NCBI GenBank assembly: GCA_005881495.1
Contig: VBHI01000221.1
Location: forward strand, 1-64,000
Reading direction: 5' to 3'
Length of the DNA stretch: 64,000 nt
Source of the DNA: Chloroflexota bacterium
Lineage (GTDB): Bacteria; Chloroflexota; Ktedonobacteria; Ktedonobacterales; Ktedonobacteraceae
Shown one piece after another: positions 56,101 to 62,992 of this stretch. Under the pieces are notes generated by a model. The model saw only the letters and a list, made by a program, of their open reading frames with translations, was not told the origin of the DNA and did not search any database. Made by a program: the position numbers and the translations under genes. Within the stretch, counting starts at the first letter, position 1. Each line of letters begins with the position of its first letter.

Positions 56101-57861
56101 TCGCTCTCAAGCAATGGCAATAGAAACCGTACCGAACCTGATCACCTCGCTGATTTTGATGAACTAGAACTCGACCGCTACACCGAATTTCACCAGCTCG
56201 CTCGTGGCTTAAGCGAGGGCATTTCGGATATGACGACACTCAGCACCGAAATGGAAGCCATTATACGTGATTGTGAAGGCGTCTTTGCTCGTGAGAATCG
56301 TCTCAATACCACCTTCCAGGATCGTTTGATGAAAGCACGCCTGGTGCCTCTCTCAACAATGACGCCTCGTCTCTACCGTGCTGCTCGCGCCGTCGCACTC
56401 AAGCAACATAAAGAGTTCGAGTTCCTCCTGGAGGGCGAAAGCACAGAGGTTGATCGCACGGTCAACGAGGAAATCGCTGGGCCATTACTGCACCTCATGC
56501 GCAACGCCGTCAATCACGCTATCGAGACACCGGACGTCCGCATTCAGAAGGGCAAACCACCCGCCGGCCAGATCAAGTTGTCTGCCGCCTACGAGGGCAA
56601 CCAGGTTGTCATTACCGTGCGTGACGATGGCGTTGGCATCGATCCGGACCATATTCGCCGTGCCGCTATTGCGCGGGGATTCGTCGGTTCGGATCAAGTA
56701 CTCAATGATAGCGATATCATTGACCTTATCTTCCGCCCCGGCTTCTCAACTGCCCAGGTGCTGAGCGAAGAAAGTGGCCGTGGCGTCGGTCTCGACGTCG
56801 TACGCGACAGTGTATCCCGCCTGAGAGGAACGCTCGAAGTTGAGTCAATGCCTGGTCAAGGAACTGCCTTTACTATGAAGTTCCCCACCAGCCTCGCTAT
56901 CCAGGGCGCTATGATGGTGATGGCGGGTGGACAACAGTTTGCCATTCCGACCGTGCTCGTCGAATCAATTGGCCGCTTGGATAACTTCAAACGCTCAACC
57001 CTTGCCGGTAGACCTGCCGTACAGGTGCAAAACGATCTCTATCCACTGAATTCGCTGTCACAACTCTTATCGCTTCCGTCCAGACCCGAGGACGAGAGAG
57101 CTCCGTTGCTGCTCGTCAACGCCGGCGGTTATAGGGTAGCCCTCATTGTTGACGATATTAAAGGCAAACTGGATATCGTGATGAAAAACCTTGGGCCGCA
57201 TCTGCGTCACGTTCACGGTGTGGCTGGTGGCACCGTTATGGGTAATGGTCGTGTCGTCCTCGTCCTTGAATTAACTGAACTGCTTTCTACTCGCAAATTG
57301 GTTGGGACGGCGACAGGAACGACAGTCTCGGTTTCCCCTGTTTCCCCTTCTCACCACCGTGATGGTATGGTCGTTCCATCTCTGCAAACTGGCGCCAGGC
57401 CGGACTTACATCCATCTTCCTTCCAGCAAGCTGCTGCGGCTGCCATACCACCAGCCGCGTCTGCCAGCACAGAGGCGGAGCACGGCAAACATATCCTTGT
57501 CGTCGATGATAGTCCTAGCGTTCGCCGTGTCGTTAGCAACATGCTCAAACAACATGGCTGGGAAGTCCAGATGGCGCGCGATGGCATCGAGGCTCTTGAG
57601 ATGGTCTCTCAACAAACGCCGGCAGCTGTCTTGCTCGATATAGAAATGCCGCGTATGGATGGCTATGAACTCATCTCAACGATCCGTGCACAGGAGCAAT
57701 ACCGCACACTCCCGCTTGTCGTTTTGACCTCCCGTGCCGCCGCCAAACACCAGCAGCGCGCCCTTCAGTTGGGCGCAAGCTCATACGTCGTCAAACCATA
57801 CCAGGATGAGGAACTCATCAACACCCTCAACATCCTGGTCTATGGAGCAGCCGCGCGCTAA
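53176..57861 (+). CDS. Hybrid CheA histidine kinase with two HPt domains and a receiver
   Basis: A 1561-residue ChpA/PixL-type kinase. Order: HPt1 (about 8-120, His55 in RRTHTIGGSASMM), a long Pro/Ser/Glu linker (about 125-345), a helical region (about 355-500), a charged coiled coil (about 510-610), HPt2 (about 715-830, His763 in THTLKGAAGMMG), a dimerisation helix pair, HATPase with HLMRNAVNHAIE, VRDDGVGIDPDHI and SGRGVGLDVV, a CheW domain, and a C-terminal receiver (about 1440-1561) with phospho-Asp1488 in LLDIEMPRMDGY. HPt1 lacks the usual Lys after the His. I chose the ATG at 53176; a GTG at 53161 is possible. It is the last gene of the operon. Confidence 0.93.
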   Translation: MSDTFDKLSVLDSFIEEVNSYLPEIENNLAKLAQPPSGSTPGDMEAIEETYRRTHTIGGSASMMDFPGLAHVAHGMEDILGDVLDGVTTLDLPILALLQRSLGRMHQLLQGIHAGIDEEAIMAEDDADYVRYRALTDSSAQPAPASNGSSNNQQLLEAVTSSFADEPTPIPTASATPSMPSLDEVLASFRTPPVSPGEEVAWPEDSAPAASVAPAEPVYELQSEYIGEGSEYRGSGERMSSEADIPMWEEYPAPHVEEQTAEPEPGLANPSALEMLVASTSSRPAATRDDPTVSPAPSQTPGTPSVDPDVSRGERSGTIPALPEADLAGVTNPWQPAVVAQPAPVLQAGELAIPTIFNEMQEEAQTVIVQASSLREVLHQLRMAMSVIESQRTEFKGFLDGSKDALDRMEDWAGQAMGLNLRNSPDQVRRYLPLSVMWVSNTKLKKVLDLLIQITSGVEMTDEQIHTALQQLTASITSCGDAFQQLQANTPSHMFTHDQGWTPWEMRVLREAEEMRERVTFERRDDPAALRAEIEAAVREEYHYEQEAKIREDIRREFESRPLSLAARSELERQLRNEIRQEFEAKRQLQERVAGSENTASLQELEAQLRNEIEIQVRQEFLNQITEGAGDVFNQSMQQTLMPPAPAAPRTSNFVDQARQATGLPTLGTPVSGYEVSQNIYTAPTISQQVSATPVAPVMRSQPARKQKPLSSSAFSGDFSEEAAEIFRLEAEEHLQTIIMHVAALEKAPTNRELIQGVRRATHTLKGAAGMMGFRAIADLSHIFEDLLDSIMEGSTVISPAVLSLILDTSETLDLLITGKGADAQDEEAKVQLLRVRYAGLLGDQSMLGNADADDIDADDLNEEGDDNSSVAGVVAGTQTTETNAQRAARGDLSVRVRLKKLDELVNLFGELLVNRSILEERVSRLVQLVSDVGVSSNRLRDVGQKLESRFEATTLPSGRSIQVMPGEGLQSKGFSLSSNGNRNRTEPDHLADFDELELDRYTEFHQLARGLSEGISDMTTLSTEMEAIIRDCEGVFARENRLNTTFQDRLMKARLVPLSTMTPRLYRAARAVALKQHKEFEFLLEGESTEVDRTVNEEIAGPLLHLMRNAVNHAIETPDVRIQKGKPPAGQIKLSAAYEGNQVVITVRDDGVGIDPDHIRRAAIARGFVGSDQVLNDSDIIDLIFRPGFSTAQVLSEESGRGVGLDVVRDSVSRLRGTLEVESMPGQGTAFTMKFPTSLAIQGAMMVMAGGQQFAIPTVLVESIGRLDNFKRSTLAGRPAVQVQNDLYPLNSLSQLLSLPSRPEDERAPLLLVNAGGYRVALIVDDIKGKLDIVMKNLGPHLRHVHGVAGGTVMGNGRVVLVLELTELLSTRKLVGTATGTTVSVSPVSPSHHRDGMVVPSLQTGARPDLHPSSFQQAAAAAIPPAASASTEAEHGKHILVVDDSPSVRRVVSNMLKQHGWEVQMARDGIEALEMVSQQTPAAVLLDIEMPRMDGYELISTIRAQEQYRTLPLVVLTSRAAAKHQQRALQLGASSYVVKPYQDEELINTLNILVYGAAAR

Positions 57862-57865
57862 AATA

Positions 57866-57898
57866 TATGCTCCCTGGGGCTTTGCCACGGGGAGCATA
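57866..57898 (+). terminator. Hairpin after cheA, possible terminator
   Basis: ATGCTCCC is repeated in inverted form as GGGGAGCAT about 16 bases later, directly after the stop codon. It has no T tract, so it may act with Rho or only protect the RNA end. Confidence 0.45.
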
Positions 57899-57937
57899 GA
57901 ATAGGTAACTCAGATAGGTAAAAAGGAACAGGCTATC

Positions 57938-58189
57938 ATGGGAGTAGAACGAGCCGTAACACGCTGGCATATTCAACAACAACAAATACAACAAGAAATC
58001 ACAACCCTCGAAGCAAAACTCGCACTCCTTTCGTCCTGCCCGAGCGAAGCTAGCGGCGGCGTTGGCAGCACGGATAGGTGCCGTGCTGCCACGGATGAAC
58101 AAGAAACAGACAGCATACGCCAGCAGCTAACTGACGCACAAAAAAAACTCCTCGCGTTGGGCCCCTGTCCCAAACCAATGATGGGTTAA
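57938..58189 (+). CDS. Small helical protein carrying a palindromic repeat
   Basis: An 83-residue protein, not recognised. Both ends are predicted coiled coil (WHIQQQQIQQEITTLEAKLA and TDSIRQQLTDAQKKLLALG), with CPSEASGG and two short Cys motifs. The middle is encoded by a palindrome (58064-58090). It looks like a helical hairpin protein interrupted by a repeat. AAGGAACAGG lies eight to twelve bases before the ATG. It ends one base before the convergent leuB stop. Confidence 0.5.
   Translation: MGVERAVTRWHIQQQQIQQEITTLEAKLALLSSCPSEASGGVGSTDRCRAATDEQETDSIRQQLTDAQKKLLALGPCPKPMMG
58064..58090. repeat. Palindrome inside the small helical protein gene
   Basis: GGCAGCACGG (58064-58073) and CCGTGCTGCC (58081-58090) form a perfect 10-bp stem. 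CGAGCGAAGC just upstream (58041-58050) recurs at other sites in the window, for instance near 54115. Confidence 0.6.
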
Positions 58190-58190
58190 A

Positions 58191-59339
58191 TTAACCCCGT
58201 ACTGCCTCCACAATCAACCTCCCCATCTCCTTTGTCCCCACAACCTTCTTGCCTTCCTCACGCAAATCCTCTGTGCGATACCCCGCCTCCACAATCCTCT
58301 CTACCGCCCCCTCAATCGCCCTCGCCTCCTCTTTCAAATTGAACGAATAGCGCAGCATGAGCGCAACCGTCAGAATTGCCGCGATAGGATTCGCCTTCTC
58401 CTGCCCTGCAATATCGGGCGCTGATCCGTGAATAGGCTCATACAAACCAAACAACCCGTGTGCAGTATGGCGCGTTCCAAGACTCGCCGAGGGCAGCATC
58501 CCCATAGATCCTGCCAGCATCGAAGCCTCGTCGGTCAGAATATCCCCAAACATGTTCTCTGTCACAATCACATCAAAACTCGCTGGCCTCCTGATGAGAT
58601 GCATCGCGCAGGCATCCACAAGGAGGTGCTCCAGCGTCACATCAGGATAATCTGCCGCCACCAGGTCGGCCGTCCGTCTCCACAACCGCGAAGAGCTGAG
58701 CACATTCGCCTTATCTACCGACGCCACCTTCTTTCGCCTATCCCGCGCTAACTCGAACGCCGTACGCACAATCCGTGCAATCTCCGCCTCAGTATAAACG
58801 AGGGTATCGATCGCCTCGAGTCCCTGCGCTGTCTCGCGAATCTCGCTGGGCTTCCCATAATAGATTCCGCCAGTCAACTCACGCACAACCAGCAGGTCAG
58901 TTCCCCGTAGAATATCAGCCTTGATAGTTGAAGCATTGAGCAAAGCATCAAAAGGGCGAATCGGGCGCAGATTCGCATAAAGAGCCAGTTCTTTCCGCAA
59001 CCGGAAGAGCGCGCGTTCAGGTTGAACCCTTGAATAAGGTCCCTCGTAGGAGGGACCCGCTTTATCGGGTCCCATGCGAGGCACACCCCCTGACCTCCCG
59101 CCTGACCTCCCGCCGACCGCCCCAAATAAAATAGCGTCACTTTCTTGACAGAGCCGCATCGTTGCATGAGAAATAGCATCACCCTCCGCCTCAATTGCCG
59201 CCACACCCACCAACGCCTCAGTCATCTTAAAATAATGTCCAAAACGCTCAGCCACCGCTTCCAGTACCCGCACCCCTTGCGCTGTAACCTCTGGACCAAT
59301 ACCGTCCCCTGCTAAGACAGCAATAGCATATGTTCCCAA
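58191..59339 (-). CDS. leuB: 3-isopropylmalate dehydrogenase, with an in-frame repeat insertion
   Basis: Catalyses the third step of leucine synthesis (NAD-dependent oxidative decarboxylation). Motifs include [53 protein letters not shown], the Lys in VDKANVL, and the NAD-binding [16 protein letters not shown]. Length is 382 residues against about 355-365 usual. The surplus lies after GAVGG (about residues 80-100), where the DNA is a 40-bp palindromic element plus an 11-bp tandem repeat encoding RSGGRSGG. I chose a TTG at 59339 with AAGGGA upstream, since the product then starts at the family N terminus; the frame is open further up but without a good start. Confidence 0.9.
   Translation of the reverse strand: MGTYAIAVLAGDGIGPEVTAQGVRVLEAVAERFGHYFKMTEALVGVAAIEAEGDAISHATMRLCQESDAILFGAVGGRSGGRSGGVPRMGPDKAGPSYEGPYSRVQPERALFRLRKELALYANLRPIRPFDALLNASTIKADILRGTDLLVVRELTGGIYYGKPSEIRETAQGLEAIDTLVYTEAEIARIVRTAFELARDRRKKVASVDKANVLSSSRLWRRTADLVAADYPDVTLEHLLVDACAMHLIRRPASFDVIVTENMFGDILTDEASMLAGSMGMLPSASLGTRHTAHGLFGLYEPIHGSAPDIAGQEKANPIAAILTVALMLRYSFNLKEEARAIEGAVERIVEAGYRTEDLREEGKKVVGTKEMGRLIVEAVRG
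59042..59081. repeat. Palindromic element inserted in leuB
   Basis: Nested stems: CCTCG/CGAGG outside (59042-59046 and 59077-59081) and GGGACCCG/CGGGTCCC inside (59052-59059 and 59066-59073). The GTAGGAGGGACCC part resembles the GTAGGGGCGACCC elements at 41.5 kb. The element is translated as part of leuB without a stop. Confidence 0.75.
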
Positions 59340-59460
59340 AGTAGTTCCCTTCTTCCTATAATCGTCACCGCGGTCAGTATAACAATGCCAACATACAACG
59401 TCAATATCTACCATCCCCTCAATTTCCAAACAAATTGGCAAAAAAACGCTTCATACGCCC

Positions 59461-59489
59461 TTGACAATACTAGCAATCTAATATATAAT
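59461..59489 (+). promoter_or_regulatory. Consensus sigma-70 promoter of yceI
   Basis: TTGACA (59461-59466) and TATAAT (59484-59489) match the consensus perfectly with a 17-base spacer. The start codon is about 120 bases downstream. Confidence 0.85.
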
Positions 59490-59520
59490 AAGTAACTAAG
59501 AGAAAGTAAGTAACTTATTA
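59486..59520 (+). promoter_or_regulatory. Operator-like inverted repeat over the yceI start site
   Basis: TAATAAGTAACTA (59486-59498) is matched in inverted form by TAAGTAACTTATTA (59507-59520), with a short centre. It overlaps the -10 box and the presumed transcription start. The AAGTAACT core also occurs as a direct repeat. Such a site fits a MarR- or HxlR-type repressor, families often next to yceI genes, but no regulator gene is adjacent. Confidence 0.55.
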
Positions 59521-59611
59521 GGAGCCAATCCTGATATCTACCTTTCCTTTGACAACAAACAAGCATTTGATGGCCTCTTCCGCAAGAAGAGTCCAATGAA
59601 GGAGTATCTTA

Positions 59612-60169
59612 ATGTCCTGGGAAATTGACGCCAGCCATTCACAAGCCACCTTTTCTGTAAAACACATGATGGTCAGCACCGTGCGAGGACACTTTAATGT
59701 TCTCAGCGGCCATCTACACATTGATGAACAAAACCCGCAAAATTCGTGGGTTGAAGCACAGGTCGATGCTGCCAGCATAGACACTCGTGATGAAAGACGC
59801 GACGGACATCTTCGTTCAGCAGATTTCTTCGACGTACAAACTTATCCAACCATTACCTTTAAAAGCACCAGAGTCGAGCACATCAGTGGCAACGAGTATA
59901 ATGTCACAGGGGACCTGGCGATGCACGGCGTAACACGTCCGGTGACGTTAAAAGCAGAATACTTTGGTCAGGGCAAAAATCCATGGGGTCTAACGGTTGC
60001 GGGCCTGAGCGCAAAAACAAAGATTAACCGCAAAGACTGGGGCCTCAACTGGAACCAGACGCTTGAAACCGGCGGCTGGCTCGTAAGCGAAGACGTGACA
60101 ATCGAGATAGATCTCGAGACTGTTCAAAAACCAGCAGCAGTGCAAGAGGCTGGCGCGGCAGCACAATAA
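59612..60169 (+). CDS. YceI-family lipid-binding protein
   Basis: A 185-residue lipocalin-like protein expected to bind polyisoprenoid or similar lipids. Motifs: WEIDASHSQATFSVKHMMVS at the start, VRGHFNV, RDGHLRSADFFDVQTYPTI (about 67-85), and DLAMHGVTRPVTL (about 97-109). There is no signal peptide, so it is cytosolic, unlike many proteobacterial YceI proteins. AAGGAG lies nine bases before the ATG. It has its own strong promoter with an overlapping palindrome and a hairpin after the gene. Confidence 0.93.
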   Translation: MSWEIDASHSQATFSVKHMMVSTVRGHFNVLSGHLHIDEQNPQNSWVEAQVDAASIDTRDERRDGHLRSADFFDVQTYPTITFKSTRVEHISGNEYNVTGDLAMHGVTRPVTLKAEYFGQGKNPWGLTVAGLSAKTKINRKDWGLNWNQTLETGGWLVSEDVTIEIDLETVQKPAAVQEAGAAAQ

Positions 60170-60246
60170 TCTTTCACATCATTTTTATAGTATGCCTTCG
60201 GCGCTACTCTCCTTTCGAAGGTGGAGGCGTTTAAGAGGTAACAATG

Positions 60247-60293
60247 CCCGATGGTTTAAGCGAGTGTATTATACACCCAGGCAAACCATCGGG
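60247..60293. terminator. Hairpin between yceI and the convergent crotonase gene
   Basis: CCCGATGGTTT (60247-60257) and AAACCATCGGG (60283-60293) make a perfect 11-bp stem with an inner GTGTA/TACAC pairing. The T tract is weak on both sides; position between convergent genes suggests bidirectional termination. Confidence 0.6.
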
Positions 60294-60301
60294 TTAGAAG
60301 T

Positions 60302-61087
60302 TTACATATCGTCCATATTGCCATGCCTGCCATGTCCGGAGGCGAAGCGGCGAGCACCCTCGCGTGACTCACCAGAATTGATTACTTCGAGGCCGCGCCG
60401 CGTTTCATTGCGTAGCGCCTGCCCAAGCGGCATACCCCACTGTTCGTAGGATGATAGGCGATCAGAACGCAGGCAGCGTTGAGGGAAGCGCGCGAGTTCT
60501 CGAGCCAGAGAGAGTGCCCCCTCACGCGCCTCCCCACGAGGCACAAGACGATTCGCCAGTCCCATCATCAGCGCCTCCTGGCCCGAAACGCCCCGTCCAG
60601 TAAGGATCATATCTAGCGCGTGACTATGCCCAATGAGGCGTGGCAAACGAATCGTGCCACCATCCACCAGCGGCACCCCCCAGCGGCGACAATAGACACC
60701 GAACACGGCATCCTCAGCAGCAACACGCAGGTCGCACCACAGAGCCAGTTCCAGACCACCAGCCACTGCGTATCCCTCTACCGCGGCGATGACAGGCTTA
60801 GATAACAGCATGCGCGATACACCTAAAGGAGCATCGCCCTCTTCAGCAACGCTTAGAGTGCGTGTCTCATCGGCAACGGAGTTCAGGTCAAATCCCGAAC
60901 AGAAGGTGTCACCAGCTCCAGTTAGTACAGCCACGGACAGCGAGTCATCGTCATCGAATGTACGAAAGGCCCGCGCCAGTGAGTCCGCGGTTGGGCCATC
61001 AATCGCATTGCGTACCGCCGCTCGATTGATTGTTATTACGAAAATCGTGTCATGCCTTTGGGTGAGTACGGTTTCCATAATGCTCAT
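60302..61087 (-). CDS. Enoyl-CoA hydratase/isomerase (crotonase) family protein
   Basis: A 261-residue crotonase-fold protein. The oxyanion-hole regions CSGFDLNSVADE (about 62-73) and VEGYAVAGGLELALWCDLRV (about 104-123) are clear. The two catalytic Glu of true hydratases are not in place: the first region reads FGVYCRRWGVP, and the second has Asp (LVDGGTIRLPRLIG). It may therefore be an isomerase, hydrolase or another crotonase activity. It lies two bases downstream of the PLP-enzyme gene and is cotranscribed with it. Confidence 0.9.
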   Translation of the reverse strand: MSIMETVLTQRHDTIFVITINRAAVRNAIDGPTADSLARAFRTFDDDDSLSVAVLTGAGDTFCSGFDLNSVADETRTLSVAEEGDAPLGVSRMLLSKPVIAAVEGYAVAGGLELALWCDLRVAAEDAVFGVYCRRWGVPLVDGGTIRLPRLIGHSHALDMILTGRGVSGQEALMMGLANRLVPRGEAREGALSLARELARFPQRCLRSDRLSSYEQWGMPLGQALRNETRRGLEVINSGESREGARRFASGHGRHGNMDDM

Positions 61088-61089
61088 CC

Positions 61090-62319
61090 TTACCCTCCTA
61101 ATGCTCCTTCCAAATCCCCAATAATATCACCCACACACTCAATACCCACCGACAACCTGATACACCCGTCCGTAATCCCCATACTCCTGCGTTCAGCCTC
61201 CGGCAGATTTCTATGTGACGATATCGATGGATAGCTCACTAGCGACCAGGCATCGCCCAGCGTCGTCGCCGGCAGGCACAGCCGCAGTCTATCCATAAAA
61301 CGAAACGCCGCTACTCGCGATTGCTCCCTCAATTCAAAAGAAAGCAGCCCGCCAGCTCGCCCTGCACCCATTAGCGTTTTCGCCAGCGTATACTGTGGAT
61401 GATCCCCCAGCCCCGGGTAATGTACCCGCTCCACTGCTTTATGATCTTGCAAATACTGGGCCACCTTCAGCGCATTGCTACAGTGCCGCTCCATCCGCAG
61501 CGATAGCGTCTGTACCCCCCGCTTAATCAGGTGAGCTTCATACGGACTCAGCTTAGCCCCCAAAATAATCGCAAAGTTCCGCAATTGGTCCAGTAAAGCA
61601 CGCTTCGCGCTAATCACGATTCCCGCCGTACTATCACCATGTCCCCCCAGGTATTTCGTCGCGCTGTGCACCACCAGGTCAAAACCATGCTCAATCGGCC
61701 TCACCAGGTACGGCGTCGTAAACGTGCTATCCACGACACTCACCGCTCCAATTTCTTTCGCCACCGCGCTGACAGCATCAAGATCGATGACCTTCACCAG
61801 CGGATTCGAAAGCGTCTCCACGAAAACCACGTCTGGCTCCTCTGCTCGAATAATATCGGCCACCTCGGGACCATACAAATCATGCATCACCACCTCAACT
61901 CCCAATGGCACAAACACCTCTCGCAGCAGGCTGATCGTCGACCCGTACAGGTCCTTTGCCGCTAAAATCTTGCTTCCCGTGGTCAGCCCGGCCGCCAGCA
62001 GCGCGGCATGGATCGCCGCCATCCCTGAACTATAAGCGATCGCGCCAACGCCGCCCTCCGCTTGTGCTATCAAAGACTCAAGCGCATAGGTATTTGGGTT
62101 CCCCTGCCGACCGTAAACAAAGGCCGTCTCACTCTCGTTACCGGACAAACTATTCTCGAAAGCCCGGTCTAGAGCCTCGGCATCTGGATGGAGATATGTC
62201 GTACTCGTATAAATAGGCTGTACCGTCGGCACTCCTCTACTACTCCTGTCCTCTTCTCGTTCGCTACCATGTACCAGTCGTGTCTCCAGTGCCCAATCTC
62301 CCTTGACAGATCGCTTCAT
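61090..62319 (-). CDS. Cystathionine gamma-synthase/lyase-type PLP enzyme
   Basis: A 409-residue trans-sulfuration-family enzyme (cystathionine gamma-synthase, gamma-lyase or methionine gamma-lyase). Visible motifs: TRLVHGSE and PIYTSTTYLHPD near the N terminus, AYSSGMAAIHAAL (about 95-107), VVDSTFTTPYLVRP (about 190-203) and the PLP Lys in HSATKYLGGHGD (about 213-224). SLGDAWSL-type C-terminal signals are changed to TLGDAWSLVSYP. Which reaction it performs cannot be settled from sequence. GGGGGA precedes the ATG at 62319, which overlaps the stop of the upstream membrane-protein gene. Confidence 0.9.
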   Translation of the reverse strand: MKRSVKGDWALETRLVHGSEREEDRSSRGVPTVQPIYTSTTYLHPDAEALDRAFENSLSGNESETAFVYGRQGNPNTYALESLIAQAEGGVGAIAYSSGMAAIHAALLAAGLTTGSKILAAKDLYGSTISLLREVFVPLGVEVVMHDLYGPEVADIIRAEEPDVVFVETLSNPLVKVIDLDAVSAVAKEIGAVSVVDSTFTTPYLVRPIEHGFDLVVHSATKYLGGHGDSTAGIVISAKRALLDQLRNFAIILGAKLSPYEAHLIKRGVQTLSLRMERHCSNALKVAQYLQDHKAVERVHYPGLGDHPQYTLAKTLMGAGRAGGLLSFELREQSRVAAFRFMDRLRLCLPATTLGDAWSLVSYPSISSHRNLPEAERRSMGITDGCIRLSVGIECVGDIIGDLEGALGG

Positions 62320-62891
62320 ATAATCCCCCTTTGCGTAGATGAAAGAAAAAGATATCTTCCCATGTCTCCTACTGCCAGGGAAGCACAGGCGTAAATACAT
62401 GGGAGCCAGTAGGGAACTCCAATGAAATCGGGATGTCGGTAAGCAAACGCTCCCGCGGCTACCAGCACCATTTCAACCAGAGTGCCGGTAATCGCCGTCG
62501 CCAACGAAAGTACGACATTTTGCCACCCTTTTCCCGCCACAAACCAGAAATTAACATAGACAATCGTTATCAGTCCGACTTTCGCCAGGGAGGAGATACT
62601 CGTCGCGCTGATCGTGTAAGCCAGCACAACCCACAACAACTGCACAGTACACATCTGTAGCTTTCGCGGTACTCGCAGTTGCCCTAGCAAAGGATCAACC
62701 ATAAGATGCGAATACCCGATAGCCACCGCCGCACCTCCAAACAGCAGTGGCACCCACCACGCCACACCCAAAAACACAGGCATCGCATAGCGTTCCACCT
62801 TACTATAAACATGAAACGCATCCAGCCCCGTCCCCATCGTCGCTCCCAAAATAAAGAGCCACCATATCGCCCAACCTTTGGCCGATGGCAT
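62316..62891 (-). CDS. INSIG-like integral membrane protein
   Basis: A 191-residue protein with about six hydrophobic helices. The C-terminal stretch RHPDFIGVPYWLPCIYACAS followed by LAVGDMGRYL resembles the INSIG family signature (PDF, WLPCI, a run of small residues, then GxxGR). In animals INSIG proteins hold sterol-sensing partners in the ER; bacterial homologues are known from mycobacteria and bind diacylglycerol-like lipids. The assignment rests on motif memory and needs a profile search. GGAGG precedes the ATG at 62891, and the stop overlaps the next start (ATGA), so it is coupled to the PLP enzyme. Confidence 0.6.
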   Translation of the reverse strand: MPSAKGWAIWWLFILGATMGTGLDAFHVYSKVERYAMPVFLGVAWWVPLLFGGAAVAIGYSHLMVDPLLGQLRVPRKLQMCTVQLLWVVLAYTISATSISSLAKVGLITIVYVNFWFVAGKGWQNVVLSLATAITGTLVEMVLVAAGAFAYRHPDFIGVPYWLPCIYACASLAVGDMGRYLFLSSTQRGII

Positions 62892-62992
62892 CTGAACCTC
62901 CTGTTCCCATAAAATCCTCTTCCCACCATATATCTTACAATATCCAAAAAACTTTACTTAATCCACACCATCTTTGGTTGCCCTCTACACAT

